Source: Chryseobacterium polytrichastri (GTDB lineage Bacteria > Bacteroidota > Bacteroidia > Flavobacteriales > Weeksellaceae). Taken from it: 64,000 nucleotides of DNA. Below are positions 1 to 8,807 of this stretch, in pieces (position 1 is the stretch's first letter; the number at the start of each line of letters is the position of its first letter). A model generated the notes under the pieces. That model did no database searches. It saw only the letters and a program-made list of their open reading frames with translations, and was not told where the DNA came from. A program made the translations under genes and the position numbers. The DNA is taken from assembly GCF_900142445.1 (NCBI RefSeq), contig NZ_FRAV01000023.1, forward strand, positions 16,772 through 80,771, read 5' to 3'.

Positions 1-956
1 GAATTTTTCAGCCAAGGAGATTCTACGCTCCAAAATATTATGTTAACTCCTAAATAACTTTCTGCATACTCTACAAACTCCTCTTTTGTAAAAGGCTTTT
101 TGGTCTTTGGATTTTTATATGTTAATGTCGGTTCCTGTACTGCCATTGCTACCAAAGATAAATTTCCTTTGTATTTATTAAAGAATGGATATGAGTTTTT
201 CATCTGTGCATTTTTATTGGGAACAATATCTGGTCCACCCACACCTACATTATTCTCTTTTGCAAATTCAAATAATCTAGACATATATTTATGATCGTTA
301 TCCCACTCACAAGGAAAAAAATTCACATACTGTAGGACGTAAGATTTCTTGAAGGCATTTCTTGCAAACTTCAAATTATCAAGTTCAGCCTGAAAATATT
401 TATCACAGCTAAAACCTGTTTTGTCTCTTTTCATATCAATGTCAATAGCAGTCTCGGGTAAATTAATCCCTTGAATCTTTCCATCAAACTTTTTAGCCAA
501 CTCTCCTATTAATTTTTGAAATCTTTGCTGAACTGCAGGATTCCATTGCTGGGCTATCCATCCATTTCCAACAGGTTTATTTTCTCCGGGATTATCAAAT
601 TGTGGAACCAGTCCTCCCGCATACTCTTTTTCATTTAATACATAATCAGGAACATATCTCGCTTTAGGTTCAAAAAAACGATCCTGAAGTTGAATAAACA
701 ATTTTCTATTCAGTTTAGTTAAATAATCAAGATCCTTTTCAATTCTTGAAAAGTCATAAACATCTTTCGCTGTTTCTAATGATCTCCAATTATAAACAAT
801 TTGAACGCCACCAATATCTTTCCTGGTAATCAGTTTTTCTATTTTCTGCAGATCTCCTGAAGAAGTATAGATATAATTTTGTGGAGTTTCTGCTTTTAAC
901 AGATGAAGTCCAAAAGTAAACAGACTAATACAAATAATTTTAAGTAAATTTCTCAT
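1..956 (-). CDS. secreted TIM-barrel protein, glycoside-hydrolase-like (3' end cut by window)
   Basis: The frame stays open from an ATG at 954-956 to the window edge, giving about 318 residues without the C-terminus. Residues 1-22 (MRNLLKII..LHLLKA) are a signal peptide. The rest alternates like a (beta/alpha)8 barrel: GGVQIVYNW, KLFIQLQDR, IQGINLPETA, YVLQYVNFF, LSLVAMAVQEPT and IIFWSVE are candidate strands. In clan GH-A enzymes the acid/base Glu follows strand 4 and the nucleophile Glu strand 7; the Glu of LPET and of VQEPT would suit these roles. I cannot assign a GH family, and a non-catalytic barrel is possible. The promoter is not clear. Confidence 0.7.
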   Translation of the reverse strand, partial: MRNLLKIICISLFTFGLHLLKAETPQNYIYTSSGDLQKIEKLITRKDIGGVQIVYNWRSLETAKDVYDFSRIEKDLDYLTKLNRKLFIQLQDRFFEPKARYVPDYVLNEKEYAGGLVPQFDNPGENKPVGNGWIAQQWNPAVQQRFQKLIGELAKKFDGKIQGINLPETAIDIDMKRDKTGFSCDKYFQAELDNLKFARNAFKKSYVLQYVNFFPCEWDNDHKYMSRLFEFAKENNVGVGGPDIVPNKNAQMKNSYPFFNKYKGNLSLVAMAVQEPTLTYKNPKTKKPFTKEEFVEYAESYLGVNIIFWSVESPWLKN

Positions 957-1216
957 AACCATGAATTTATTTATTGTGTTAGCATCATTTATCGTGCCTC
1001 AATTTATTTTCCGCTGTACGGGAAATTATTCGAAAATATTTTTTATAAGCGATTCTCAGCGATTAGGAAAATCATCCATAAATACGTTATTTCTTCAAAA
1101 AATAAAATCACAAATATTTTAAAACAAAAAATATTTTTAATTTACAAATACTTCTATTAAAAATAGTATTGGTATTTTAGCAACGCGAAATTTGAATTTA
1201 ACATAATAAAAAGGAT

Positions 1217-1714
1217 ATGAAAAAATTAGTCTTATTAAGTACATTCTCTGTTTTCTTACTTAATTGTAATAAAAAAACTGAAGTTCCTGCTCCAAAAGTT
1301 GAAACTGATTCTGTTGCAGTCGCTGAACCAGTAATTGATACATTGGGTCCTAAATCTTTTTGCTACATGCAGGTAGTTGGAAAAGACTCTCTTTTTGTAA
1401 GCATTGATGATAATTTAGGAACTGTTACAGGAAAAATGTACAATAAATTCTTTGAAAAAGATCAATCAAAAGGAACATTATCTGGAATAAAATCTGGTGA
1501 TACGCTGAAATTAACTTATGAATTTGCCGCTGAAGGAAAAAAAGGAAACACAAACGATATTTATTTTCTTCAAAAGAAAGATGCATTAATTGAAGGTACC
1601 GGAGAAAAAGATGCTCAAACAGGTACTAAATATATAAATGAGAATAAAATAAAATATGATGGAACCAGCTATAAACTAGCTGATTGTAAATTGGTTGAAA
1701 AAGCTTTGAAATAA
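1217..1714 (+). CDS. hypothetical lipoprotein
   Basis: A 165-residue protein with a lipoprotein signal: charged MKK start, hydrophobic stretch and lipobox LLNC, so Cys17 is the likely lipidated residue. After a short Pro/Val-rich linker comes one small domain rich in Lys, Gly and beta-prone residues, with two further Cys (in FCYMQ and ADCKL) that could pair. It is probably anchored in the inner or outer membrane facing the periplasm. I do not recognise a family. It stands alone, with 260 bp of AT-rich sequence upstream and no clear promoter. Confidence 0.75.
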   Translation: MKKLVLLSTFSVFLLNCNKKTEVPAPKVETDSVAVAEPVIDTLGPKSFCYMQVVGKDSLFVSIDDNLGTVTGKMYNKFFEKDQSKGTLSGIKSGDTLKLTYEFAAEGKKGNTNDIYFLQKKDALIEGTGEKDAQTGTKYINENKIKYDGTSYKLADCKLVEKALK

Positions 1715-1808
1715 AAGAAATATTATTCCCTAAATATTGAAATACATTGCATGGTATTTGCTATAGTACGGGCTCACTCTCATACTAACATAAATTACAA
1801 ATAACACT

Positions 1809-2132
1809 ATGCGAAGTTTAAATTTTAAACCGTTTTCAAAAGATGAATTAATAAATGGACTGAAGAAAACGTTTCCACAATATAAAATTCAGACAAGTTT
1901 TGGAGCATTACAAGTAAGAACAAGTGGCTTTACTTTAACAGGAAATGTAAAAATAAATGCCAAACCAGAAATTGGGAAAGTAACCACTGAGACTGCTTCC
2001 GATTCTGCGTTATTGTATTTAATCTTTTGTTTTCCTATCGGGATTTATATGTACATGAAAAAAGAAAGGATAAAAAAACTTGAAAATGAAGTTATTGAGG
2101 GCATCCAGAAAATACTTGTCGAAGATAAATAA
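1809..2132 (+). CDS. hypothetical small membrane protein
   Basis: A 107-residue protein of unknown function. Residues about 1-60 form a soluble part with FSKDELINGLKKTFP at the start, followed by a beta-rich stretch. One transmembrane segment lies at about 66-82 (LLYLIFCFPIGIYMYM), then a charged helix KKERIKKLENEVIEGIQKIL. It resembles small envelope proteins where an N-terminal domain faces one side of a single membrane span. It ends right at a strong hairpin terminator. No operon partner is close enough to suggest a role. Confidence 0.65.
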   Translation: MRSLNFKPFSKDELINGLKKTFPQYKIQTSFGALQVRTSGFTLTGNVKINAKPEIGKVTTETASDSALLYLIFCFPIGIYMYMKKERIKKLENEVIEGIQKILVEDK

Positions 2133-2168
2133 AAAGAAAGACAGTCTATGTAGGCTGTCTTTCTTTTT
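2131..2168. terminator. bidirectional intrinsic terminator
   Basis: A perfect 14-bp stem, AAAAAGAAAGACAG with CTGTCTTTCTTTTT, lies between the convergent genes ending at 2132 and 2177. The A-run on one side and T-run on the other let it work in both directions. Confidence 0.9.
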
Positions 2169-2176
2169 ATGATAAC

Positions 2177-3202
2177 TTATTTATTAAGAATTTCAATAAA
2201 TCTATTGACAGCTTCATCACTGGTATTCCAAGAAGTGATAAGTCGGATTGCAGAATGATCTTCATTAATTTTCTCCCAGACAAAAAAATCAAATTTTTCA
2301 GCTAAAATAGCAATCAAACTATTAGTTAAAATAGGAAATATTTGATTAGTATAAGTATCTGTAAGAAACTTTACTCCCTTGTCTTTCATTGCATTTTTGA
2401 TTTTCATGGCCTGGTTATTTGCATGTTTGGCCAGATCAAAATACAAATCATTCTTCATAAGTTCCAGAAACTGAATTCCCAATAGCCTTCCTTTTGCCAT
2501 TAATGCCCCTTTCTGTTTAATATTAAAGGCGAAATCTTGTTGAAGATCCTGATTATTAATAACAATAGCCTCTCCTATTAATGCTCCATTTTTAGTTCCA
2601 CCAATATAAAAAATATCGGTTAGCTCTGCCACTTTTTCTAAAGTCAGATCATTGATTTCCGAAGTTAAACCATGTCCCAACCTAGCTCCATCCATAAATA
2701 AATAGAGCCCGTTTGCTTTACAAAAAGTAAATAAATCTTCTAATTCTTTTGTATTGTAAATGGTACCCAACTCCGTAGAATTAGAGATGTACACCAACTT
2801 TGGCATTACCTGGTGGGGAATATTTTGATGGCCTTCCAAAACAGGAATAATATCTGAGGGTCTTATTTTTCCATCTTCAGTATTAATATTTAAAATTTTA
2901 TGTCCTGTAGCTTCAATAGCTCCGGTTTCATAATTTAATATATGTCCTGTAGACGCGGATATTACACATTGATAAGGTCTTAGAATAGAAGAAATAACAA
3001 TTAAATTAGCCTGAGTTCCACCGGACACAAAATAAATGTCCGAATTTGGATTTTTAATCTTCTCTTTGATTAATTCTTTAGCTTGTAAAGAATAATCATC
3101 CTCACCATAACCAGCCTGCTGATCTAGATTAGTTTGCAAAAGTGCATGTAAAATATTCGGGTGACATCCTTCCGAATAGTCGTTTTTAAATGAAAATTTC
3201 AT
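2177..3202 (-). CDS. threonine aldolase family PLP enzyme
   Basis: A 341-residue fold-type I PLP enzyme of the beta-eliminating lyase/low-specificity threonine aldolase family (Thr or allo-Thr to Gly plus acetaldehyde). Family marks visible are the N-terminal NDYSEG..HPNILHAL, QQAGYGEDDYS, FVSGGTQANL (PLP phosphate binding), LFMDGARLGHG (Asp and Arg contact PLP and substrate) and the lysine region IGGTKNGALIGEAIV. The frame extends 28 codons further upstream, but that extension is Phe/Tyr/Cys-rich and unlike the family, so I start at the ATG at 3200-3202. It is divergent from the DtxR-type regulator, with 85 bp between the starts. Substrate preference cannot be read from sequence. Confidence 0.88.
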   Translation of the reverse strand: MKFSFKNDYSEGCHPNILHALLQTNLDQQAGYGEDDYSLQAKELIKEKIKNPNSDIYFVSGGTQANLIVISSILRPYQCVISASTGHILNYETGAIEATGHKILNINTEDGKIRPSDIIPVLEGHQNIPHQVMPKLVYISNSTELGTIYNTKELEDLFTFCKANGLYLFMDGARLGHGLTSEINDLTLEKVAELTDIFYIGGTKNGALIGEAIVINNQDLQQDFAFNIKQKGALMAKGRLLGIQFLELMKNDLYFDLAKHANNQAMKIKNAMKDKGVKFLTDTYTNQIFPILTNSLIAILAEKFDFFVWEKINEDHSAIRLITSWNTSDEAVNRFIEILNK

Positions 3203-3256
3203 ACAGTAAAAGTAAAAAAAGTTAAAATAACAAGAGCAGAATTTTAATAAAATTTT

Positions 3257-3284
3257 GTTAGATTTGTATTGAAAATCATCTAAC
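3257..3284. promoter_or_regulatory. palindromic operator candidate at DtxR-family promoter
   Basis: Perfect inverted repeat GTTAGAT (3257-3263) and ATCTAAC (3278-3284) with a 14-bp spacer, so the half-sites are 21 bp apart, two helical turns. It overlaps the -7 motif TAGATTTG and ends three bases before the regulator's start codon. Autoregulation is an inference from position. DtxR-type boxes known elsewhere also have TTAG/CTAA half-sites, but with a shorter spacer. Confidence 0.5.
3259..3266 (+). promoter_or_regulatory. -7 promoter element of the DtxR-family gene
   Basis: TAGATTTG fits the Bacteroidota TAnnTTTG and ends 21 nt before the TTG start. No clear -33 TTTG is seen at the expected distance. 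Confidence 0.55.
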
Positions 3285-3287
3285 ATT

Positions 3288-3941
3288 TTGAAAACAACAT
3301 TAACAGAAGAAAATTATCTGAAAGCCTTGTTTCATTTAGTTGACAATGAGGGAAAGGTTACGATTAACGAGCTTAGCAAATTTTTAAATGTAAAAATGCC
3401 GAGTGTTAATAATATGATGAAGAAATTTGCAGATAAAAGCTGGGTTATTTATGAAACTTATAAACCACTCAGAATCACAGAAAAAGGAAAACGCGAAGCC
3501 TCTTTGGTTGTTCGTAAACACCGTCTTACCGAAATGTTTTTGGTAAAAAAAATGAATTTTGGTTGGGAAAATGTTCACGAAATTGCAGAGCAGCTAGAGC
3601 ACGTACACTCTACTATATTCTTTGATAAAATGGATGAAATCCTAGATTATCCAAAATTTGATCCTCATGGAGAACCTATTCCTGATAAAGATGGAAATAT
3701 TATAGCCCAGGATTTACAGAAATTAAGTTCCTGTCAGGTTGGTGAAACGGTAATTTTTGCTTCGGTAACTCTTTCCGATGACGCCTTTCTTAATTATTTA
3801 ACAGAAAGAAAACTACTTTTGGATACCAAAATAAAAATTATTAAAATTGAAAGTTTTGATAAATCCGTAACCGTTGAAGTAGATGGGAAACAAGAAATTT
3901 TGGGTAAAAAAGCAACCGAGAAAATATTAGTAAAAAAATAA
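3288..3941 (+). CDS. DtxR/MntR-family metal-dependent transcriptional repressor
   Basis: A 217-residue regulator with the three-part family layout. The N-terminal winged helix (about 1-65) contains LTEENYLKALFHL and the recognition helix VKMPSVNNMMKKF. The dimerisation and metal-binding region (about 70-130) holds family ligands in VRKHRLTEMFL, HEIAEQLEHVHS and DPHGEPIP. The C-terminal SH3/FeoA-like domain covers about 145-215. Such proteins repress metal uptake when Mn or Fe is bound. The start is TTG: the winged helix begins at residue 5, and the next Met in frame would remove it. A palindrome covers its promoter. No metal transporter lies nearby, so its targets are elsewhere; Mn versus Fe is not decided. 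Confidence 0.9.
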   Translation: MKTTLTEENYLKALFHLVDNEGKVTINELSKFLNVKMPSVNNMMKKFADKSWVIYETYKPLRITEKGKREASLVVRKHRLTEMFLVKKMNFGWENVHEIAEQLEHVHSTIFFDKMDEILDYPKFDPHGEPIPDKDGNIIAQDLQKLSSCQVGETVIFASVTLSDDAFLNYLTERKLLLDTKIKIIKIESFDKSVTVEVDGKQEILGKKATEKILVKK

Positions 3942-3977
3942 AAAATGGTGATTTAGAGTGTCTAAATCACCATTTTT
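3941..3977. terminator. bidirectional intrinsic terminator
   Basis: A perfect 17-bp stem (AAAAATGGTGATTTAGA and its complement) with a GTG loop sits between the convergent regulator and aminotransferase genes. Confidence 0.92.
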
Positions 3978-3990
3978 CTATCCCTTATCT

Positions 3991-5169
3991 TTATTTCAAA
4001 CTATTTTTCAAAATTTCAGAAACGGTTTCAATTTCTTCCATTGTATTGAAATAATGCGGTGAAAGTCTTACTATTCCGTTTACATTTTTGTTTGTAAAAT
4101 CTATCAATGCTGAGTTTTTGTAAGTCACTGAGGAAAATACATTGTGCTCTTTAAGGACCCTTTGAATATTTTCAAGATCACCATCAGGCCCACAAAAAGT
4201 GATGATACTACTCAAATGATTTCCTTTATCTTGTATCTTAAACCCAGCGTTCTGGAGATTCCCTCTCAGTTTTTCTGCTAATTTTTTATTATAATTTTCA
4301 ATGCTATCCAAACCAATGGTATTAGCATAGCGAATCGCTTCTGTAAAACCAATTATTGAAGCACAAGAATTTTCCCAATGCTCAAATCTTTTTGCTGTTT
4401 TAAATAATTCATAATCATTATATTCAGTCCAATCTGCACCTCTTGAATCTAATAATATAGGAGCGAAATTTTGTTCTAATATTCTATCGGCAACATATAA
4501 AAATCCTGTTCCTCTGGGGCCACGCATAAATTTCCTCCCTGTGGCAGTAAGAAAATCACAATCAATTTTTTCAACGTCCACACTCATTTGCCCAACAGTT
4601 TGGCAGGCATCAACCAAATATAAAATGCCATACTGACGACAGATTTTTCCAACTCCCTCAATATTTTGGATCAATCCAGAATTGGTAGGAATATGAGTTA
4701 CCGCTACTAATTTTGGATGATGTTGTTTGATCAAATTCTCTAAATCTTCTAAATCTAACTCATTATCTGAAAGATTTTTTGTTCTTATGATCTTTACATT
4801 TAATTTTTTCTGTAATGAAATAAAGGTAATCTGATTAGAAATATAGTCGTCAACCGTGGTAATGATACAATCTCCTTCTTTAAAAATAATACTTGATAAA
4901 GCTTTAGCATATGCTTCTGTAGCACTTGTTGCAAAAGCAATATTTGAAGATTTAGTGTTGATTAATTTTGCGGTTTCCTCATAAAACTGCTCTAATAATT
5001 TTGCGTTTCGGTTGGCTACTTCATATCCTCCAAATTGCTCTTCTTGCTGAAGATAATCAATCATTGATTCTACCACAACCTTTGGCATTAATGATGAACC
5101 GGCATTGTTAAAAAATATCTTATTATCGGATAGCCCCTTTGTGTCTTGTCTTATTAAGTCTATGTTCAT
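3991..5169 (-). CDS. class V aminotransferase-fold PLP enzyme
   Basis: A 392-residue fold-type I PLP protein of the aminotransferase class V group (cysteine desulfurase, isopenicillin N epimerase and kynureninase relatives). Visible marks: FFNNAGSSLMP at 19-29, ATSATEAYA (phosphate binding) near 80, VTHIPTNSGLI near 157, VDACQTVGQ with Asp187 for the pyridine nitrogen, and TATGRKFMRGPRGTGFLYV with Lys213 as the likely Schiff-base lysine. True cysteine desulfurases have His-Lys at this site and a catalytic Cys loop; here Arg precedes Lys and no such loop is seen, so desulfurase activity is unlikely. Monocistronic between two terminators. The substrate is unknown. Confidence 0.85.
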   Translation of the reverse strand: MNIDLIRQDTKGLSDNKIFFNNAGSSLMPKVVVESMIDYLQQEEQFGGYEVANRNAKLLEQFYEETAKLINTKSSNIAFATSATEAYAKALSSIIFKEGDCIITTVDDYISNQITFISLQKKLNVKIIRTKNLSDNELDLEDLENLIKQHHPKLVAVTHIPTNSGLIQNIEGVGKICRQYGILYLVDACQTVGQMSVDVEKIDCDFLTATGRKFMRGPRGTGFLYVADRILEQNFAPILLDSRGADWTEYNDYELFKTAKRFEHWENSCASIIGFTEAIRYANTIGLDSIENYNKKLAEKLRGNLQNAGFKIQDKGNHLSSIITFCGPDGDLENIQRVLKEHNVFSSVTYKNSALIDFTNKNVNGIVRLSPHYFNTMEEIETVSEILKNSLK

Positions 5170-5273
5170 TTTTTATTGTTTTGTCTCCCATTAATTTCAA
5201 TTATTTATACAGATGAATATCTATAATATTAACTAAAAACCTTGAAAATTTAATCAAACAATTTTATACAAAA

Positions 5274-5299
5274 AATCCCGAATTATGATGTTCGGGATT
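5274..5299 (-). terminator. terminator of the tss operon
   Basis: Stem AATCCCGAA / TTCGGGATT; on the minus strand it is followed by a run of six T. It lies just after the tssK stop. Confidence 0.88.
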
Positions 5300-5327
5300 A
5301 ACTATTTTTTTGAAAGTGATTTTAAAA

Positions 5328-6467
5328 TTAATCTAGAACACTCCAACCTCTTTTTGGATTGTTATTAGAAGAAACTTCTTGTTCATTAACAATGATGTTT
5401 TCTTTTCTTTGACCAATATACTCCAATTCACTTAATTTAGAGAAAATCGTCTCTAAACTCTTCAACATCAAATTAATATCGCGAAGTGGCTCTCCACAAC
5501 GATGGTGTTCGTAATTGGTTTCAGCAACAGTAGATAATTGGTTCAGTAAAGTATGAGGAGCAATTTCACTCCATTCTAAACTGTAATTCAACATTTCTTC
5601 CAACTCTGCAGGAACCAAAACCTGAGTAGCATTATATAGGTGAAGTGCTAATTTTGCAAAAGATTCAATCAGGAATATAGGGGGTTGCCCCGGAGTAATA
5701 TTTCTGAACTGGAAGTACATATCTCCAAAAATGGTAACCATTGTACTGCACAGATATTTAACGTTTTGAGCTAATGCAGTATTTTGATTTTTATGAGATG
5801 TTTTCTGAATAATCTTGAAAGCATACTGCTGCAAATTTCCAATAGATTTCCCAAAGCGTGTGTAATAATCTATCAAAGCGGGATGGCTTTGAATAGAGGT
5901 ACAAGGTGGAATAAAATTAGAATCAATTTGTGCAATATTTCCTTTCAAGTCTACTTTTCCTGCAATCAGATAGTTCCCTCCAGAATAGCTGCTGTTTAAA
6001 GAAGCTACAGGAACGAGCTCTATAAGATGGTTCGATTGTGTATTTGGATGACGAGGAGGAATTTCTTCCGGATCAACCTCTCCAAATGGAACCTTATCAA
6101 ACGGATTTACAGAAATTAAGATATAATATTCACCATCAGCCTGTTCTTCATTTCTTAATTTTGCTAAGGATTTTACGCTTACTCTTCTGTCTTTGAGTTC
6201 AACTCTATATCCTGCTAAAGTTACTGCACTGCAATGTTTTATAACTAATTGCACATCATTGGTAGCAGTATTTTGAACATCAAAAATAGTTTTATCTGTA
6301 AACTCAGCCGGAATAGGTAAAAGTCCGTAATTATAAGTTGTAATCGCCAGAGAATTAGAATCTCTGATGGTATCTATTAAAAAATCATCCTGATCATTCA
6401 GGTGTTTCTGGGAAACTTTCATCCCATCTACCCAATTGACTGCAAAGTGTTTTAGAGGCTGTATCAT
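5328..6467 (-). CDS. tssK: type VI secretion system baseplate protein TssK
   Basis: A 379-residue protein matching Bacteroidota TssK. The N-terminus VNWVDGMKVSQKHLNDQDD is the family signature (the WxxGM...H..Q stretch that joins the trimeric base to TssG/TssF), followed by a beta-rich shoulder domain to about 190 and a helical head. TssK links the baseplate to the membrane complex; in T6SS-iii, which lacks TssJ/L/M, it probably contacts TssN and its partners. It is the last gene of tssG-tssN-tssK, 24 bp after tssN, and is followed by a terminator. No sheath, Hcp, VgrG or ClpV gene is nearby, so the rest of the machine must be elsewhere. Confidence 0.82.
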   Translation of the reverse strand: MIQPLKHFAVNWVDGMKVSQKHLNDQDDFLIDTIRDSNSLAITTYNYGLLPIPAEFTDKTIFDVQNTATNDVQLVIKHCSAVTLAGYRVELKDRRVSVKSLAKLRNEEQADGEYYILISVNPFDKVPFGEVDPEEIPPRHPNTQSNHLIELVPVASLNSSYSGGNYLIAGKVDLKGNIAQIDSNFIPPCTSIQSHPALIDYYTRFGKSIGNLQQYAFKIIQKTSHKNQNTALAQNVKYLCSTMVTIFGDMYFQFRNITPGQPPIFLIESFAKLALHLYNATQVLVPAELEEMLNYSLEWSEIAPHTLLNQLSTVAETNYEHHRCGEPLRDINLMLKSLETIFSKLSELEYIGQRKENIIVNEQEVSSNNNPKRGWSVLD

Positions 6468-6491
6468 ATGTAATACTTTTAAAATTTGTGA

Positions 6492-7394
6492 TTATGATTT
6501 TTTCGTAATTCCTTCTTCTTCATGTTGGATAACTCTTTTACAAATAACTACTTCATTTTCTGAAATGCCATTTTCGGTGATATCCATATCGAAATTAATA
6601 TATCTTCTGAAGCTGAAAAACGATTTTTTTGTATAAAATATCCAATAATAAGGTTCTTTTTCCTGATCTGATAAATGAATGATAGAACCAGGGTTTTTAT
6701 GATTATAATCATCCACTACTCTATAAAACCAATCTCCGTAGGTAACTCCTGTGGGTAAAGTTTTAGCTTTAATTCTAAATCTGTTGGAATCTTCTAAATT
6801 TTTACTAAGCTCAACATTCAATACCATAAGTCTATCAAAATCTGCGCCTTCAAAATCTGGTAATTTCTGATCCGGTGAATATCTCCATGTTTTATAAATA
6901 TCAAATGGAATACTGATAAACTGGATATAACAATAATAAAACACCATGGGAACAAGGAAAATCAACATACTTGTAGCCGACATAAGAGCATATCCCGTTT
7001 CTTTACTCATCCAATTGAAAATAAGATAAAAAAGATAACCTCCGAATACGATACATGTTAATGAAAGAACGGATTCAAACAGAATACTCATTGAAAGAGA
7101 TTCAATATGTTTTTTGAAATATTTATGCAATAAATTAACGTGAATAATCCCCAAAATAAGATAGATTATCTGTGCAATAAGATACCAATACGGATTAAAT
7201 AAGTTTCCTGCAAACCCGAAAAATCCTGGCAAAGCAAGACATAAACTGCACAACAAAAAGTAAATTATAATTACTTTAATTTTTATAGCAGGTTTATTTC
7301 TTCTGATTATCCCCAAGATAACCATCATGATAACTGCTATTAAAGGCATTAAAATGTACCTCAAAAAGACCCCTTTTACTGAAGAAACTTCCAT
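6492..7394 (-). CDS. tssN: type VI secretion system subtype-iii membrane protein TssN
   Basis: A 300-residue protein. About five transmembrane segments lie in residues 10-165, followed by a cytoplasmic domain of about 130 residues with family-like stretches KTLPTGVTYGDWFYRVVDD and YYWIFYTKKSFFSFRRY. This architecture matches TssN, specific to Bacteroidota T6SS-iii, where TssN and other iii-specific proteins are thought to replace the TssJLM trans-envelope complex. It sits between tssG (53 bp) and tssK (24 bp) in one operon. A signal peptide is absent and the N-terminus is probably cytoplasmic. The call rests on layout plus neighbours; a search against the TssN profile would settle it. Confidence 0.75.
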   Translation of the reverse strand: MEVSSVKGVFLRYILMPLIAVIMMVILGIIRRNKPAIKIKVIIIYFLLCSLCLALPGFFGFAGNLFNPYWYLIAQIIYLILGIIHVNLLHKYFKKHIESLSMSILFESVLSLTCIVFGGYLFYLIFNWMSKETGYALMSATSMLIFLVPMVFYYCYIQFISIPFDIYKTWRYSPDQKLPDFEGADFDRLMVLNVELSKNLEDSNRFRIKAKTLPTGVTYGDWFYRVVDDYNHKNPGSIIHLSDQEKEPYYWIFYTKKSFFSFRRYINFDMDITENGISENEVVICKRVIQHEEEGITKKS

Positions 7395-7447
7395 CTATTT
7401 TTTTCGAATTTATATTATGTTGGTAATTGTAAATATAATAAAATATT

Positions 7448-8389
7448 TTACAGAAAAGTAGAGTATCCAAGGCGGTTTGAATTTCTTTCATTATCTTCCA
7501 GCATAAATGAATATTCTTTCTTCTCTGTGATAAAATTCTCTTCCACATCTACCGTTACCGGAAGAAAATAATCATATAAAGCCTGAAGCACTTTTCTGAA
7601 AGGATTTCCTGCAATATACTTTTTCATGTGTTGATACGGAATCGGGCCAATATTTATTACCCAATTTCTCTGTCCATCCATATGCTTACCACTAGGAATG
7701 TAGGTTACTCCCAATATTGAATTTCCTAGTAACATAGAATCATCATTTTCATCTATATTATCAATTACATTCGGTGAAAAAGTAACTTCTACAGGCACTT
7801 GTAAAAACGCAGTCATGCACCTTTCAAACCATTTTTTATCTCCTCGTATCTGGTGAAAAAATGGTAAGATATAAATGAAGATATAAGCATTTTGCTTATC
7901 TAGCATTTTTATCAAAGGCCAAAGTTCACTCACGGTGTTCAGCAAAGAATCCGTGTCACTGGTGAGATCAAAATCAAATTCTTTAAGCAAAGCACTAATC
8001 TCTGTAAAAAATACTTCCAGCTCAAACGGGCGGAAAAATTTACGTGCATCCTCTTCTACGATCTTTTGCTTACGAATCTCTCTAACAACACTTTCTACAT
8101 TTTTTCTCGTAGCACCTAGAGACGGTGGATGAAAAAGCCCTTCCGGAAGGTAATCGTAGATTCCTTCTCTATAGGTTTCTATCGTAAAAACCTCTTCATC
8201 AAAGCCTAAATAATTACTCGAAATATTTTTAATATCTTTTAAATAAGCTCTGTCATTGATCCCAATACGTTCAATGAAAATATTACTTACCGTTCTGTGA
8301 TACTTCAATAAATTCACTGCAACAGCTTCGGCTTTAAAGTCTGTCTGCAGTTTATTGTAATTCATTTCTACAATATTATTTTCATACAT
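7448..8389 (-). CDS. tssG: type VI secretion system baseplate protein TssG
   Basis: A 313-residue soluble protein beginning MYENNIVEMNYN and LQTDFKAEAVAVNLLKYH. TssG/TssF-like points are the acidic helical middle, the beta-rich GNSILGVTYIPSGKH segment (in TssG the LG.. strand follows a helical core) and a C-terminal helix GNPFRKVLQALYDYFLPVTVD. TssG forms the wedge of the baseplate with TssF and is bound by TssK, the third gene of this operon. Length suits Bacteroidota TssG (about 300 residues) rather than TssF (about 600). It opens the operon; a near-match promoter TACCTTTA lies about 20 nt upstream. No tssF or tssE partner is adjacent. Confidence 0.7.
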   Translation of the reverse strand: MYENNIVEMNYNKLQTDFKAEAVAVNLLKYHRTVSNIFIERIGINDRAYLKDIKNISSNYLGFDEEVFTIETYREGIYDYLPEGLFHPPSLGATRKNVESVVREIRKQKIVEEDARKFFRPFELEVFFTEISALLKEFDFDLTSDTDSLLNTVSELWPLIKMLDKQNAYIFIYILPFFHQIRGDKKWFERCMTAFLQVPVEVTFSPNVIDNIDENDDSMLLGNSILGVTYIPSGKHMDGQRNWVINIGPIPYQHMKKYIAGNPFRKVLQALYDYFLPVTVDVEENFITEKKEYSFMLEDNERNSNRLGYSTFL

Positions 8390-8807
8390 AGTGTTTCCTG
8401 TAATTATGGCTTGTAAAGGTAATATATCTCTGATTATTGAAAAAATATTTTCTCAATAAATTTCTTCTAAAAGTACTAATTTATTGGCATTACAAAGAAT
8501 AATATAGTAAATTCCGTGAAAATACGGTAAATAGGTGTGTTTTAGTTTTTTCCGTCATCTTTACTAGTAAAGTTAATATTATACATTACAATTGAAACAT
8601 TAAATTGTTTTCACATTGCCTACCAATACTCTATCAATCTTACATTATGAGGTTTACATCGCGTCTAAGAAAATAAAAATGATTTAATACAAACTTTTTA
8701 TTTAGATTAAATTTTATTAATGTAACAACGATAATAAATCAGCCAATTTTTAATACTATTCAGAAAGTGAGCCGTATCTTTGCAACCTGAAAAATGTTAT
8801 TTAAAAA
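8390..8807. other. 418-bp intergenic region between divergent tssG and nuclease genes
   Basis: AT-rich, no open frame of note. It holds the promoters of the tss operon and of the nuclease gene. I see no repeat or structured RNA in it. Confidence 0.7.
8775..8782 (+). promoter_or_regulatory. -7 promoter element of the nuclease gene
   Basis: TATCTTTG ends 25 nt before the ATG; matches TAnnTTTG. The -33 element is not obvious. Confidence 0.6.

Noticed and set aside
100..294. Forward open frame of 64 codons
   Set aside because: It lies inside the reverse-strand TIM-barrel gene, which has a signal peptide and strand-like barrel pattern.
3991..5169. Cysteine desulfurase (IscS/SufS)
   Set aside because: The PLP lysine is preceded by Arg rather than His and there is no catalytic Cys loop; no Suf or Isc partner is nearby.
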